A stretch of 64,000 nt of DNA, taken from positions 5,738,501-5,802,500 of the forward strand of contig NZ_CP129672.1 of NCBI RefSeq assembly GCF_030505195.1. The letters run 5' to 3'. Source of the stretch: Comamonas testosteroni. GTDB taxonomy: Bacteria > Pseudomonadota > Gammaproteobacteria > Burkholderiales > Burkholderiaceae_C. Shown here one piece after another: positions 42,225 to 51,638 of the stretch. The notes beneath the pieces were generated by a model, which was not told where the DNA came from, searched no databases, and saw only the letters and a program-made list of their open reading frames with translations. Numbering within the stretch: position 1 is the stretch's first letter; the number at the start of each line of letters is the position of its first letter. The translations under genes and the position numbers were made by a program.

Positions 42225-43568
42225 TCAGCTGGCGCTTTGGATGTCGAACAGTGTATCTGCACGTTCCAGCGCCCACAGTTGAGCAAGTAGGTTCTTAGCG
42301 CCCGTAACACCTATCACCGGCTCCGATAGCTCCAGGAACTTGCTTGTTAGTTCTGCATCGGACAGCGGTAACTCCGGGTCTCCCTTGCGGTTGGGCTGCA
42401 GGTGCACAAGCTTAGCACCGCTATGGGTGGTGATCTCAACACGCGCCGACCGCTGGCCCGGAAATGCAGCGTCGATCTCGGGGTCCACGCGCGGTTCGAT
42501 GCGGGTCATCAGCTCGCGCACACGCGTATCCTCCAGTTGTGCAGGGTCGTAGGCAGCCAAGCGCACGCTGCCACGTGTCAGCGCCGTAGCGACGACGTAA
42601 CGAAGGCTGAAGCGGGCTTCGTTGGCGCTGGCCGGATTCTCGTAACAGGCTATGTCCAGTGCAGGCCGGTAGGTGTCCACACGAACACGGGCAATGTCCT
42701 CGGCATGCAGGCCGTGCTTCTCACGTAGCTCCAATGCGCCATCTATGGCAGCGAAAGTGTGGCCGCAGCCGATATGGTTCTTGAAGGTCAGTCGCGTGAT
42801 GTGAAAGTCGCTCCCAAGCGTGGCGCCGACCTCTGACCAGTCCGGACCGTTGCTCATGGCTTGACCCAGGCCTGACTTCCCGTCCAGCACGTCCAACGAA
42901 CCAGTCACGCCGCGCGCTGCCATCTGCGCAGCCAAAAGCCCCCCCTCGGCTGCACGACCCGCATGCAACGGTTTGGACATGGAATCCATGCGAAAGGCCT
43001 GCTGTAGTCCCGCCGCGAATGTTGCGGCCGTGGCCAAGGCATGTGCGAAAGGCCGCGCACCCAAGCCCAACACGCCAGCGGAAGCTGCGGCCGCGCCGAA
43101 GGTGCCAACCGTACCTGTGTTGTGCCAAAAGCGGTAGTGCGGACGTCCCATAACCACACCAATGCGGGTTGAGACCTCGTAGCCCAGCACCAGCGCACGC
43201 AGGAAGTCCAGACCACTGACACCGGCGTCCTGGCTGGCCGCCAGGGCCGCAGCGATGGTCGCTGCGCCGGGATGGTACATGGCGTCGCGGAAGCTGTCGT
43301 CCACCTCAGCTGCATGGGCTGCTGTGCCGTTGTACAGTGCGGCAGCGCGAGCCGTGGCGGTGCGGCCATTGCCCAGTCGAGCGCGTCCATGGTCCAGATC
43401 CTCGGCCAAAACCTGTTCGAGCTGAGCAAGAGGGGCGGCCGCCAGACCGGGGAACAGCGAGGCGTACCAGTCGATTACGGCACGTTTGGCATGGTGGACC
43501 ACCTCGTCGGGCAAACGGGTGCCTTGGAATTGCTCAGCATACTGGCCGAAGACTTCTGTGGCGTACAT
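42225..43568 (-). CDS. MmgE/PrpD family protein
   Basis: 447 residues from ATG 43566-43568, preceded by GAAGGAGATCC. N-terminal helical domain with AKRAVIDWYASLFPG and YNGTAAHAAEVDDSFRDAMYHPGA, a His/Asp-rich segment lining the active-site cleft of 2-methylcitrate dehydratase (PrpD) and cis-aconitate decarboxylase relatives. The second domain has HIGCGHTFAAIDGALEL and SVRLAAYDP. Catalyses hydration, dehydration or isomerisation of a tricarboxylate-like substrate. As last gene of the minus-strand cluster it probably handles an acidic intermediate. Substrate not predictable; 2-methylcitrate itself is unlikely without prpB/prpC neighbours. Confidence 0.88.
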   Translation of the reverse strand: MYATEVFGQYAEQFQGTRLPDEVVHHAKRAVIDWYASLFPGLAAAPLAQLEQVLAEDLDHGRARLGNGRTATARAAALYNGTAAHAAEVDDSFRDAMYHPGAATIAAALAASQDAGVSGLDFLRALVLGYEVSTRIGVVMGRPHYRFWHNTGTVGTFGAAAASAGVLGLGARPFAHALATAATFAAGLQQAFRMDSMSKPLHAGRAAEGGLLAAQMAARGVTGSLDVLDGKSGLGQAMSNGPDWSEVGATLGSDFHITRLTFKNHIGCGHTFAAIDGALELREKHGLHAEDIARVRVDTYRPALDIACYENPASANEARFSLRYVVATALTRGSVRLAAYDPAQLEDTRVRELMTRIEPRVDPEIDAAFPGQRSARVEITTHSGAKLVHLQPNRKGDPELPLSDAELTSKFLELSEPVIGVTGAKNLLAQLWALERADTLFDIQSAS

Positions 43569-43582
43569 GGGATGGATCTCCT

Positions 43583-44410
43583 TCAATCGAGGTGAGGGGC
43601 TGCTAGCCATTTGCTAAGTAGCATGTCGATGGCTGCAGCGGATTCGTACTGAACCCAGTGGCCTGCGTCTGGCAGGGTGGCAGTGATGCAGTGTGGGTGG
43701 CAGGCAGCCAAGGCTGGCGCAAGCGACACCGGATCGGCGGTCACGTCGTGCTCTCCCCAGACCAGCAGCAGGCTTGGCGCCGTGCGGCTCAACAGAGCCT
43801 GCAAGCCACCGGATCTAGAGATGGGCTTGCTACGAAAGCGTGTGCGTAGGCAAGCATCGGTATGGATTTGCAAGGCCTGTTCGTCGACGCTGGCCTCGGC
43901 GTGCAGCATGTGGGCCAGCAGGTTGTGCCTCATGGCTTGATTCAAGGCCTGTGTGTCACCCATTTGCGCATGGACACGCCAATCCAGCAACTCGGCCTTA
44001 GGACGACGAATGCCTCCGTGGCCAACGACACCCAGAAGCGCAAGGCGGTCCACGTCGCCTCGGCTTGCAGCGAGGTGCGCCGCCATCAAGCCGCCGAAGG
44101 AAAAGCCTCCCAAATCGATGCGTGTACCTGTGCCCAGCAGAATCGTCAGGGAACTATCCAGACGTTCCAGAAGAGCCTTCACCGTCGACTCATCGGTCGG
44201 GTCAGAGTCTCCGTAACCTGGCATATCGGGCACACAGACCATACGCTGTTCGGCTAAAGCCTGGATGTTTCGAATCCAGTGCCTCCATGTTCCATGGCCA
44301 CCGTGCAGCAGCACCAAGGGACGGCCATGGCCGAATATTCGCCAGGCCACACGGCCTCCGTGGCTGTCCACCATTTGGAGCTCCTGCTGCCGTTCGAGCG
44401 CGTGCGTCAT
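43583..44410 (-). CDS. Alpha/beta hydrolase
   Basis: 275 residues from ATG 44408-44410 (an AAGG-type ribosome site precedes it). The fold's landmarks are all present: oxyanion strand VLLHGGHGTWRHW, nucleophile elbow GGFSFGG (Ser), acid in VWGEHDVTADP (Asp) and His in LPDAGHWVQYE. The cap-domain sequence is typical of C-C bond or lactone hydrolases, but no subfamily is certain. Ends 15 bases before the MmgE/PrpD start, so the two are co-transcribed. Confidence 0.85.
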   Translation of the reverse strand: MTHALERQQELQMVDSHGGRVAWRIFGHGRPLVLLHGGHGTWRHWIRNIQALAEQRMVCVPDMPGYGDSDPTDESTVKALLERLDSSLTILLGTGTRIDLGGFSFGGLMAAHLAASRGDVDRLALLGVVGHGGIRRPKAELLDWRVHAQMGDTQALNQAMRHNLLAHMLHAEASVDEQALQIHTDACLRTRFRSKPISRSGGLQALLSRTAPSLLLVWGEHDVTADPVSLAPALAACHPHCITATLPDAGHWVQYESAAAIDMLLSKWLAAPHLD

Positions 44411-44744
44411 ACGGCCTTGATGGATTGAGCCCTGATCACCTGGCGCGACTTGCATAACGCCAAGTTGGCAGCGGTGCCTTGTAGCAGCCTACGACGCAGT
44501 GCCGAGAGGGTCTTTGTTGAGTTTCGTTTCATTCAAGGGTTTCCTGTATTTCCGGGCGGCACGCCACGGCGTGAGGGCCTGTTCATACTTGCTCCCGTAC
44601 CATAGGGAAGAGCACGGTGCTGACGTCTGTACACATGTACGCTAGGCGTCCTCGGCTTTACGACGTTCGCGGCAGGTGCTGACCTCAGTTATGCCTGTAT
44701 CTACTCGATGCCAAAATTGGAGTGATGCTTCTGCACCGTCAAAT
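44411..44744. other. 334-bp gap between two hydrolase genes
   Basis: No gene supported. A GTACA-CA-TGTAC dyad lies at 44629-44640. It may hold a separate promoter for the 44410-42225 gene pair. Confidence 0.45.
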
Positions 44745-45575
44745 TCATGTGGTGTCGGATGTGGCACCTACCGTGCTGTCAAGAAACATGCGCAAGGAGC
44801 GGTTGAAGCGCTCTGGCTGCTCGATACAGGTCATGTGTGCCGCGTCTGCGATCACGGTTAGCGTGGATTGGGGTAGGTTGCGGTGCATCTCCAGCGAGGC
44901 AGCCAGCGGCGTGCCGATGTCGTGCTCTCCAACGATCACAAGCGCTGGGCAGTCGATCCGGGGGAGATCTTCCGTGGTATGCACCGACGAGATGGCTGCG
45001 CAGGCACCGGTCCAACCTTCGATGGTGGTAGAAGCGATGACGCGTGCCACGTCCGCCACAGCCGCGGACTCTGCCTCGCGGAATGCGGCCGTGAACCAGC
45101 GCCCGATGGCCGGATCCACAAGGGGCGCAATGCCCTGGGAGCGAGCGACACGGATGCGTTCGTCCCAGACCGATTGGGGTGTCGCGTCGTGCTGACTGGT
45201 GGTATCGGCAAGTACAAGTGCCTGCACGCGATGCGGGTACTTGAGCGCAAAGGTCTGGCCAATCATGCCGCCCATGGAGAAGCCGATCCAAGTGACCACC
45301 GTGATGCCAAGATGGTCCATCAGTTGTGCGACGTCATCGGCTAACTGGTCTAACGTGTAGGGAGCCTGGCCGGCACCACTGCGTCCGTGCCCGCGCGTGT
45401 CGTAACGAAGCACGCGATAGCGCTCGGCCAGTGCTGCAATCTGAGCGTCCCACATGGAAACGTCGCAGCCGAGCGAGTGAGAAAGCAGCAGCCAGGGGCC
45501 GCGCGTTCCGTCGATGGTGTAGTGGATGGCCGGGGCACCAGCCGGTTCGAACATGCTCATTGGGTCTGCTTTCAT
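44745..45575 (-). CDS. Alpha/beta hydrolase, 3-oxoadipate enol-lactonase (PcaD)-like
   Basis: 276 residues from ATG 45573-45575, overlapping the Bug-receptor stop by four bases (ATGA). Landmarks: LLLSHSLGCDVSMWDAQ, RYDTRGHGRSG, nucleophile GFSMGG, acid VIVGEHDIGTP, His in DAAHMTCIEQPERFN. The N-terminal third reads closely like PcaD. In this setting it probably opens a lactone to a keto or unsaturated acid before CoA activation. Not linked to pcaC/pcaB, so beta-ketoadipate itself may not be the substrate. Confidence 0.82.
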   Translation of the reverse strand: MKADPMSMFEPAGAPAIHYTIDGTRGPWLLLSHSLGCDVSMWDAQIAALAERYRVLRYDTRGHGRSGAGQAPYTLDQLADDVAQLMDHLGITVVTWIGFSMGGMIGQTFALKYPHRVQALVLADTTSQHDATPQSVWDERIRVARSQGIAPLVDPAIGRWFTAAFREAESAAVADVARVIASTTIEGWTGACAAISSVHTTEDLPRIDCPALVIVGEHDIGTPLAASLEMHRNLPQSTLTVIADAAHMTCIEQPERFNRSLRMFLDSTVGATSDTT

Positions 45576-46588
45576 TGCGCGGTAATGTTTGCTGCCTTAG
45601 CGATGCGTGCGTACTTAGCTACTTCCGATTCAATTAGTTTTTGAAATTCGGCGGGAGTGCCGGCCGCCACCTTCACGCCCATGTCGGCCAGTTGCGCCTT
45701 TACCTGCGGCAGGCGCAGGACGTTATTGATGTCCTTGTTCAGTTGGGCGACTACCGGCGCAGGGGTCTTTGCAGAGGCCAGCAACCCGTACCAGAAGCTC
45801 CATTCGTAGCCTGGCACGCCGGCCTGTGCAGTGGTAGGCACGTCTGGCATCTCGGCGATGCGTGAGGCTGAAGTCACCGCCAGCGCACGCACCCGCCTGT
45901 CCTTAACCATACCGACAGCCGAGACGTAGGGCGCGATATGAAACTGCACGCGCCCGGCGATGGTTTCGGTCATCGCCTCGCCCACGCTCTTGTACGGAAT
46001 GTTCACGGCCTCGATGCCAGCCTGTTGGCAGAACAGAGCGGCTGCGAAGTGCGAGCTGCTTCCCACTCCTGCCGACGAGTAACTGACCGAACCAGGGCGC
46101 GCCTTAGCCTGCGCCACTAGCTCCGACAGCTTCTTGGCGGGAAGGTCCTTGGGCACCACGATCAGCGCAGGGCCTTCGCCGATTAGCGTGACCGGGGCGA
46201 AATCGCGCAGCGTGTCGTAGCCTGGGTTGCGGAAAACGGCCGGAGCCGTCGCATGGGCAGGCGACACGCTGAGCAAGGTGCTGCCGTCGGCCGGAGCGGC
46301 CAGTACAGCGCGTGCCGCCAGCGTTCCGCCCACGCCTACCTTGTTCTCCACGATGGCCGGCAGCCTCCAGCGTTCGGACAGGGTCGCAGCGATCAAGCGC
46401 GCAGCCGCATCGGGCACACCGCCCGCGCCGAAGCCCACGATGAAGCGGTAACTGGCTAGAGCCGGCGCCGGAAGTTCGCTGCCGACAGGTGACTGCGCCC
46501 AAGCCGGAGCTGCGGCGCAGGCGATGCCGGCCGGTACACACTTAAGCAGTGCGCGGCGCGACGGAGTATGAACAGAGGTGTAGGGCAT
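45572..46588 (-). CDS. Bug-family tripartite tricarboxylate transporter receptor
   Basis: 338 residues with a twin-Arg-like signal peptide (SRRALLKCVPAGIACAAAPAWA). The mature protein has FIVGFGAGGVPDAAARLIA, IVENKVGVGGTLAA and VNIPYKSVGEAMTETIAG. These match the Bug fold except that the usual P-x-x-P-G-G start is less strict here (GFGAGG). It should bind a carboxylate in the periplasm. No TctA/TctB membrane genes accompany it. First of two receptors in the minus-strand unit to lie inside the enzyme genes. Confidence 0.88.
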   Translation of the reverse strand: MPYTSVHTPSRRALLKCVPAGIACAAAPAWAQSPVGSELPAPALASYRFIVGFGAGGVPDAAARLIAATLSERWRLPAIVENKVGVGGTLAARAVLAAPADGSTLLSVSPAHATAPAVFRNPGYDTLRDFAPVTLIGEGPALIVVPKDLPAKKLSELVAQAKARPGSVSYSSAGVGSSSHFAAALFCQQAGIEAVNIPYKSVGEAMTETIAGRVQFHIAPYVSAVGMVKDRRVRALAVTSASRIAEMPDVPTTAQAGVPGYEWSFWYGLLASAKTPAPVVAQLNKDINNVLRLPQVKAQLADMGVKVAAGTPAEFQKLIESEVAKYARIAKAANITAQ

Positions 46589-46612
46589 GTTGTCTCCTGG
46601 ATTTGTGCTGCC

Positions 46613-48715
46613 TTAAGGCAATCTGGTTGGGATTGCACGGGGACTTCCCGCGTTAGTCGGTGCCAGCAGTAGGTCTCGCGAGTCGCCGACTCTACTTGCG
46701 GGGCCGCTGATCTCGGCCAGCCAAGCAAAATCTTCTCGCAGTCCGGCTTCGCTGCGTTCGCGGGCCCAAAAAACCACGCCGCCTTCCCAACGCGGGAAAC
46801 CGTAGCCATTGACCAGAGCTAGGTCCACATCGGTGGCATAGACCGCAACTCCTTCGGCCAGGAGCAGTGCGGCCTCGTTGGCAAGGGCCAGTAGCGCACG
46901 GCGCACGATTTCTTCGTCAGTAATGACACGCGGTGCGATACCCTTGTCAGCCCGTGCCTGCTCGATTAGCACATGCACTGCCGGGTCCACCGCCGGCTTA
47001 CCACCCTCTGCATAGGCGTAGTAACCAGCGCTAGTCTTTCGTCCCAGCCGGCCGGCCTCGCACAACCGGTCGGCTATGTCAACGTAGCGCGTTTGCGGAT
47101 CGCGTGTTGCTGCCTGGGCCTGGCGCATGCGCCAAGCAATATCCAGTCCAGACAGGTCGGCCACCGCAAATGGGCCCATGGCGAAGCCAAAGCGCTGCAG
47201 TGCTGCGTCCACCTGCTCAGGCCAAGCGCCCTCCTCGACTAGGAACTCGCACTGGCGCCGGTAAGCGGCATACAGCCGGTTGCCGATAAAGCCGAAGGCA
47301 TTGCCGGTCAGCAGCGGCAGCTTGCCGAGCCTCTTTGCCACAGTCAGCCCTGTGACTAGAACGTCAGGCGCCGACGCCTGGCCGCGCACGACTTCCATGA
47401 GCCGCATGACGTTGGCCGGACTGAAGAAATGCAGACCAACCACGTCCTGTGGGCGCGACGTAGCTGCAGCGATGGCGTCCAGGTCCAGGTATGACGTGTT
47501 GCTTGCAAGCACAGCACCGCGCCGGGCCACAGAATCGATGCGCTCGAACACCTGCCGCTTGACGTCCAGATCCTCGAACACGGCCTCGATCACAAGGTCT
47601 GCCGAGGCCAGGTCGTCCCATCGCAAGCTGCTGCGTAAACGCCCGTGGCGCGCCTGGGCTGTATCGGACGCCATCTTGGCTGCGCGCACACGGCCAGCAT
47701 AGTGGTCCTGGATGCGAGTTGTTCCACGTTCCAGCGCCACACCGTCCTGCTCCAGCAGCAGCACTTCGTAGCCAGCATCCAGTGCCGCGATGGCAATGCC
47801 GGAGCCCATGGTTCCGGCGCCGATGACTGCAATGACCCGCACTGAACGCGGTGCTACGCCGGCCAGCGAAGGATGTTTGGCGCTCTCACGCTCGGCGAAG
47901 AACTGATAGCGCAGAGCTGAGGCTTCGCGCGAACTGCGCAACTGCTGGAACACTGCGCGTTCGTCGGCTAGCGCGGTGTCGAAGTCGTGCACAACCGAGG
48001 CCTTGATGGCTTCGATCGCCGCAACTACGGCAGGGCGGTACTTGCCAGCTTTCAGTGCGGCTGTGGCAGCGTCTTCCACGGCTTTGGGCTCGGCCGGAGG
48101 CACGGAACGATCTCGCAAGCGCCGCTTACGCCCTACCAGGCTTCGTGCCAGGGCCAGCGCCTCAGAGCGAAGCTCGCCTATGGCCTCGGCGTCGATAAGG
48201 CCGGCAGCCAAGGCGGATGGGCTCTTAACCCGCTTGCCGCTGCAGATCATTTCTATGGCGCTAGGTACGCCGACCAGACGCGGCAGGCGCTGGGTGCCGC
48301 CCGCGCCCGGAATGATGCCCAGCGTGACCTCTGGCAGGCCGACAACGGTGTCGGGCGCTGCGATGCGCGCATCGCAACCCAGAGCCAGCTCAAAGCCGCC
48401 GCCCAGCGCCGCGCCGTGCAGCGCGGCCACAAAGGGCTTGCTGCAGGCATCGATGGCTGCTATCACGCTGGGCAACTGAGGCTCGGCAAGCGGCTGGCCA
48501 AACTCGCGGATATCCGAGCCGGCCATGAAAGTGGTGCCGACGCCGATTAGTACGGCGGCCACCAGGCTGTCGTCGCGTGCCACTGTATCAATGGCCTGTA
48601 GAAGTCCGGCACGGACAGTCGCAGAACCGGCGTTAATGGGTGGGTTGTCGATGCCGATGATGGCGACGTCGCCGTCGCGCTCCAGGCGCACCTGGTCCAA
48701 AGGTGCGGGATCCAT
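46613..48715 (-). CDS. Bifunctional enoyl-CoA hydratase / 3-hydroxyacyl-CoA dehydrogenase
   Basis: 700 residues from ATG 48713-48715, which shares a base with the synthetase stop (TGATG). Crotonase domain 1-200, with an oxyanion pocket at HGAALGGGFELAL (Glu109) and LPEVTLGIIPGAGG (Glu129). An NAD-binding domain starts at about 293 with GAGTMG (299-304); HFFSPANVMRLMEVV and the two C-terminal 3HCDH domains follow. Both catalytic Glu residues of the hydratase and the His/Glu pair of the dehydrogenase region are kept. Same order as FadB/FadJ. Performs two consecutive beta-oxidation steps. Confidence 0.92.
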   Translation of the reverse strand: MDPAPLDQVRLERDGDVAIIGIDNPPINAGSATVRAGLLQAIDTVARDDSLVAAVLIGVGTTFMAGSDIREFGQPLAEPQLPSVIAAIDACSKPFVAALHGAALGGGFELALGCDARIAAPDTVVGLPEVTLGIIPGAGGTQRLPRLVGVPSAIEMICSGKRVKSPSALAAGLIDAEAIGELRSEALALARSLVGRKRRLRDRSVPPAEPKAVEDAATAALKAGKYRPAVVAAIEAIKASVVHDFDTALADERAVFQQLRSSREASALRYQFFAERESAKHPSLAGVAPRSVRVIAVIGAGTMGSGIAIAALDAGYEVLLLEQDGVALERGTTRIQDHYAGRVRAAKMASDTAQARHGRLRSSLRWDDLASADLVIEAVFEDLDVKRQVFERIDSVARRGAVLASNTSYLDLDAIAAATSRPQDVVGLHFFSPANVMRLMEVVRGQASAPDVLVTGLTVAKRLGKLPLLTGNAFGFIGNRLYAAYRRQCEFLVEEGAWPEQVDAALQRFGFAMGPFAVADLSGLDIAWRMRQAQAATRDPQTRYVDIADRLCEAGRLGRKTSAGYYAYAEGGKPAVDPAVHVLIEQARADKGIAPRVITDEEIVRRALLALANEAALLLAEGVAVYATDVDLALVNGYGFPRWEGGVVFWARERSEAGLREDFAWLAEISGPASRVGDSRDLLLAPTNAGSPRAIPTRLP

Positions 48716-50808
48716 CACGCTAGTACCACCACGCCGTCTGCTGCACACACACCTTGTCCCTGCGGCAATACGAACACTGGGTTGATTTCGGCCTCGACCA
48801 AGCGGTCGCCCAACTGCGCCGCCATCTCCGAGAAGGCGACGATGGCCGAGACCAGCGCTTCCACGTCAGCCTTGGGCCGGCCGCGGAAGCCATCCAGCAG
48901 CGGCCAGGTCTTGAGATCCTGGGCCATAGTCAGTGCGTCGGCGCGCGAAAGCCCGCCGCTTGGCGGCAACAGGCGCAGCGTGGTGTCCTTGAACAGCTCT
49001 GCCGCCACGCCGCCCATACCCAACATAATGGCGGTTCCCAGAGCGTCGCGGTGCATGCCCAGGATCAGCTCAGTGCCGCCACTGACCATCTTCTGCACTA
49101 GGAAGCGCCGGGGTCGCACACCAGCCTTGGTTTCGACCTCGGCGGCCATCTGCGTGAGCCGTGCTCCTATGGTCTCGGGTGACAGGCCTACAGCTACACC
49201 ACCTACGTCACTTTTGTGCGTGATCTGGGCGGACAGAATCTTCAGTACAACGCGGCCACCCAGGGTGCGTGCGGCAGCCTGCGCCTCTTCGGCAGTGGTG
49301 ACCACTTGCTCAGCCGCGCATGGCAAGCCGAAGCGGGTGAACAGCTGTTTGGCCTCGGCCTCGTCCAGTGATCCACTCGGTAGAGTATCGAGTGCAACGG
49401 GTTTAGCCGCCTCGCAACCGTCGGCCGGAGCTGGTTCCTGGAAGTTAGCCACGCGCAACATTCCTGCCAGCGCCGCAGTGCAGCTTTCCGCTGCTCCGAA
49501 CGCCGGCACCCCGCGTTCTGTCAGCAGTGCACCGATCTCGGGCGCGTGCGGGCTTACGTACGCTAAGACAGGCTTGTCGGAATTAGGCAAGCACTCTTGA
49601 ATGGCGCCCACTAGTAGCTCAGGCATAGCTAGGCTGGACGATCCGACGATGATGACCAAAGCGTCGTAGCTCGGACTGGCCAGCAGCGCATTGATGGCTC
49701 CGCGCAGAAGGTCAGGCCGCAACCCGGCTAGGGTCACGTCTATAGGGTTTCGGTCCAGCACCGCCTCGCTGCCGGTTTGCAGCGCCCGCAGCGCGTCGGC
49801 CGTGGCAAGGTCGGGCGCGGGCGTCTCGAACCCGGCCACGCCCAAATCATCGGAAACAAGCGTGCCGGCACCGCCGGTGGAGGTGAGGATTGCCACGCGC
49901 TTACCGCGCAGATGACGGCCGGTGGTCAGTGCGGCGGGGATGTCGAGCAGGTCGGAGAAAGTCTGTGCGCGGATCACACCGACCTGCTTGAACAGCGCGT
50001 CGTACATGCTGTCGGCACCAGCCATCGCTCCTGTGTGCGACACAGCGGCTTGGGCGCCAGCCTCGGAGCGACCAATCTTGAAGGCCACGACTGGCTTGCC
50101 CGCATGCGCTGCCTTCAGGCAGGCAGCGCGGAATCTCGACGGATTGCGCACCGTCTCCACGTACAGCGCAATCACTTTGGTGGCAGGGTCATCGACCAGG
50201 TGGTCAATAAAATCAGCAAGCTCCAGATCAACTTCGTTGCTGGTGGAGATCAGTTTGGAAAGACCAATGCCGCGAGCTGAAGCACGCGACAGCAGTGACC
50301 CAAGGATGCCGCCACTTTGCGAGACGACGCCGATCCCTCCGGCCTTAAAGTCGTCCATCTCCAACGCACCAGAAGGCGAAAGCACTATCTTGTCAGTCAG
50401 ATTGACCAGTCCGATCGTATTGGGCCCCAGAATTCGCATCGTGCCGGCCGCTTCGACCAGTTGCTGCTGACGGCGAGCGCCTTCTTCACCGGTTTCGGTA
50501 TAGCCACTGGCCAACACGATGGCCGCAGCACAACCGCGCTCCGACAATTCCTTTACCGTAAGATGCGCTCGCTCTGCGCCCAGCAACACAACTGCGACAT
50601 CAGGAACCTCGGGAAGTGAGGCAATATCTGGGTAACATGGCAGATCACCGATGGCTTCGACCTTGGGGTTCACGGGCATGATTCGACCGGAGTACCCATG
50701 CTTTCGCAGGTACGCGACAGGTCGGCCTGTAGTTTTCTTCGGGTCAGCCGAGGCTCCGATGACGGCAACACTTCGTGGAGAAAGCAGCTTTGAAATGGCG
50801 CTGTTCAT
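48715..50808 (-). CDS. Acyl-CoA synthetase, ADP-forming type (CoA-binding, succinyl-CoA-ligase-like and ATP-grasp domains)
   Basis: 697 residues. N-terminal CoA-binding Rossmann domain (SVAVIGASADPKKTTGRPVA), a ligase-like domain with the phospho-His loop VSHTGAMAG (His about 257), and a C-terminal ATP-grasp domain from about 470 (GGRVVLKILSAQITHKSDVG). This is the acetate-CoA ligase (ADP-forming)/pimeloyl-CoA synthetase-like architecture. It should activate a carboxylic acid to its CoA thioester with ATP. Placed just before the beta-oxidation fusion, it is the logical entry step. Starts four bases after the hydratase gene ends. Confidence 0.9.
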   Translation of the reverse strand: MNSAISKLLSPRSVAVIGASADPKKTTGRPVAYLRKHGYSGRIMPVNPKVEAIGDLPCYPDIASLPEVPDVAVVLLGAERAHLTVKELSERGCAAAIVLASGYTETGEEGARRQQQLVEAAGTMRILGPNTIGLVNLTDKIVLSPSGALEMDDFKAGGIGVVSQSGGILGSLLSRASARGIGLSKLISTSNEVDLELADFIDHLVDDPATKVIALYVETVRNPSRFRAACLKAAHAGKPVVAFKIGRSEAGAQAAVSHTGAMAGADSMYDALFKQVGVIRAQTFSDLLDIPAALTTGRHLRGKRVAILTSTGGAGTLVSDDLGVAGFETPAPDLATADALRALQTGSEAVLDRNPIDVTLAGLRPDLLRGAINALLASPSYDALVIIVGSSSLAMPELLVGAIQECLPNSDKPVLAYVSPHAPEIGALLTERGVPAFGAAESCTAALAGMLRVANFQEPAPADGCEAAKPVALDTLPSGSLDEAEAKQLFTRFGLPCAAEQVVTTAEEAQAAARTLGGRVVLKILSAQITHKSDVGGVAVGLSPETIGARLTQMAAEVETKAGVRPRRFLVQKMVSGGTELILGMHRDALGTAIMLGMGGVAAELFKDTTLRLLPPSGGLSRADALTMAQDLKTWPLLDGFRGRPKADVEALVSAIVAFSEMAAQLGDRLVEAEINPVFVLPQGQGVCAADGVVVLA

Positions 50809-50812
50809 ACAA

Positions 50813-51604
50813 TCATTCCTTCGCTGCAGCTTTAGCTAAAAAGGCTTCTACCGAGGCGCGGTGTTCGCTACTCGTGTAGCAGATACCTTGTGCCAGACTG
50901 CCCTGCGCGAACACGTCGTGGGACGACAACTCGAAGCTCTGATTGAGGATGGTCTTGGTCAATGCCAATGCGGTTGATGAGGCTTTGGAAAGCTCCGCAG
51001 CCCATGCCTGCGCATCGGTCAGCAAGGTGTCGGCACTGGCTTTTCGATCGACGATGCCCAAATCGAGGGCTTCGTCCACTTTGACTTGGCGCCCAGTGAA
51101 GATCAGTTCCTTGGCCTTTGAAAGACCTACGCGTCTCGGCAGAAAATACATGCCGCCGCCGTCAGGAATGATGCCGCGGTGAATGTAAGACCAGGTGAAG
51201 CTTGCCCACTCGCTGGCGATGATGAAATCGCAGGCCAGCGCAGTGTCGGCCCCCAGCCCAGAAGCTGCTCCGTTGACAGCGGCAACCACCGGTTTAGGCA
51301 TTGTGTGCAGCAACGCTTGAGTACGGTGCACACGTTGCTGACGATGCCAACCGTTAAAGCCAACTTCGCCGGCCGGTGCATTCATTCGCTTTTGCATGCC
51401 ACTGATGTCTCCACCTGCACAGAAGCCTTTTCCTGCTCCGGTGAGAACCAACGCCCTGATGCTTTTATCGGCGGCAACACGTTCCAGCGCGTCGATAAAC
51501 TCCGTGCGCATGTCATCGCTCATCGCATTGCGCTTGTCCGGACGATTCAACGTAAGCGTTGCCACCGCGTCATTGACTTGAAGTTCTATTAGGGAATAGC
51601 TCAT
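50813..51604 (-). CDS. Enoyl-CoA hydratase/isomerase family protein
   Basis: 263 residues from ATG 51602-51604, with GGAG seven bases upstream; an alternative TTG at 51616 is less likely. Crotonase fold: GAGKGFCAGGDISGM and NGAASGLGADTALACDF form the CoA and oxyanion site. The second catalytic position reads HRGIIPDGGGMYFLPR, with Asp where classic hydratases have Glu, as in PaaG-like isomerases. It may therefore isomerise or hydrate a branched or ring-containing acyl-CoA. Sits between the first Bug receptor and the synthetase. Confidence 0.88.
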   Translation of the reverse strand: MSYSLIELQVNDAVATLTLNRPDKRNAMSDDMRTEFIDALERVAADKSIRALVLTGAGKGFCAGGDISGMQKRMNAPAGEVGFNGWHRQQRVHRTQALLHTMPKPVVAAVNGAASGLGADTALACDFIIASEWASFTWSYIHRGIIPDGGGMYFLPRRVGLSKAKELIFTGRQVKVDEALDLGIVDRKASADTLLTDAQAWAAELSKASSTALALTKTILNQSFELSSHDVFAQGSLAQGICYTSSEHRASVEAFLAKAAAKE

Positions 51605-51638
51605 TGTTTTCTCCAAAAATTACCCGACACAATGCCGA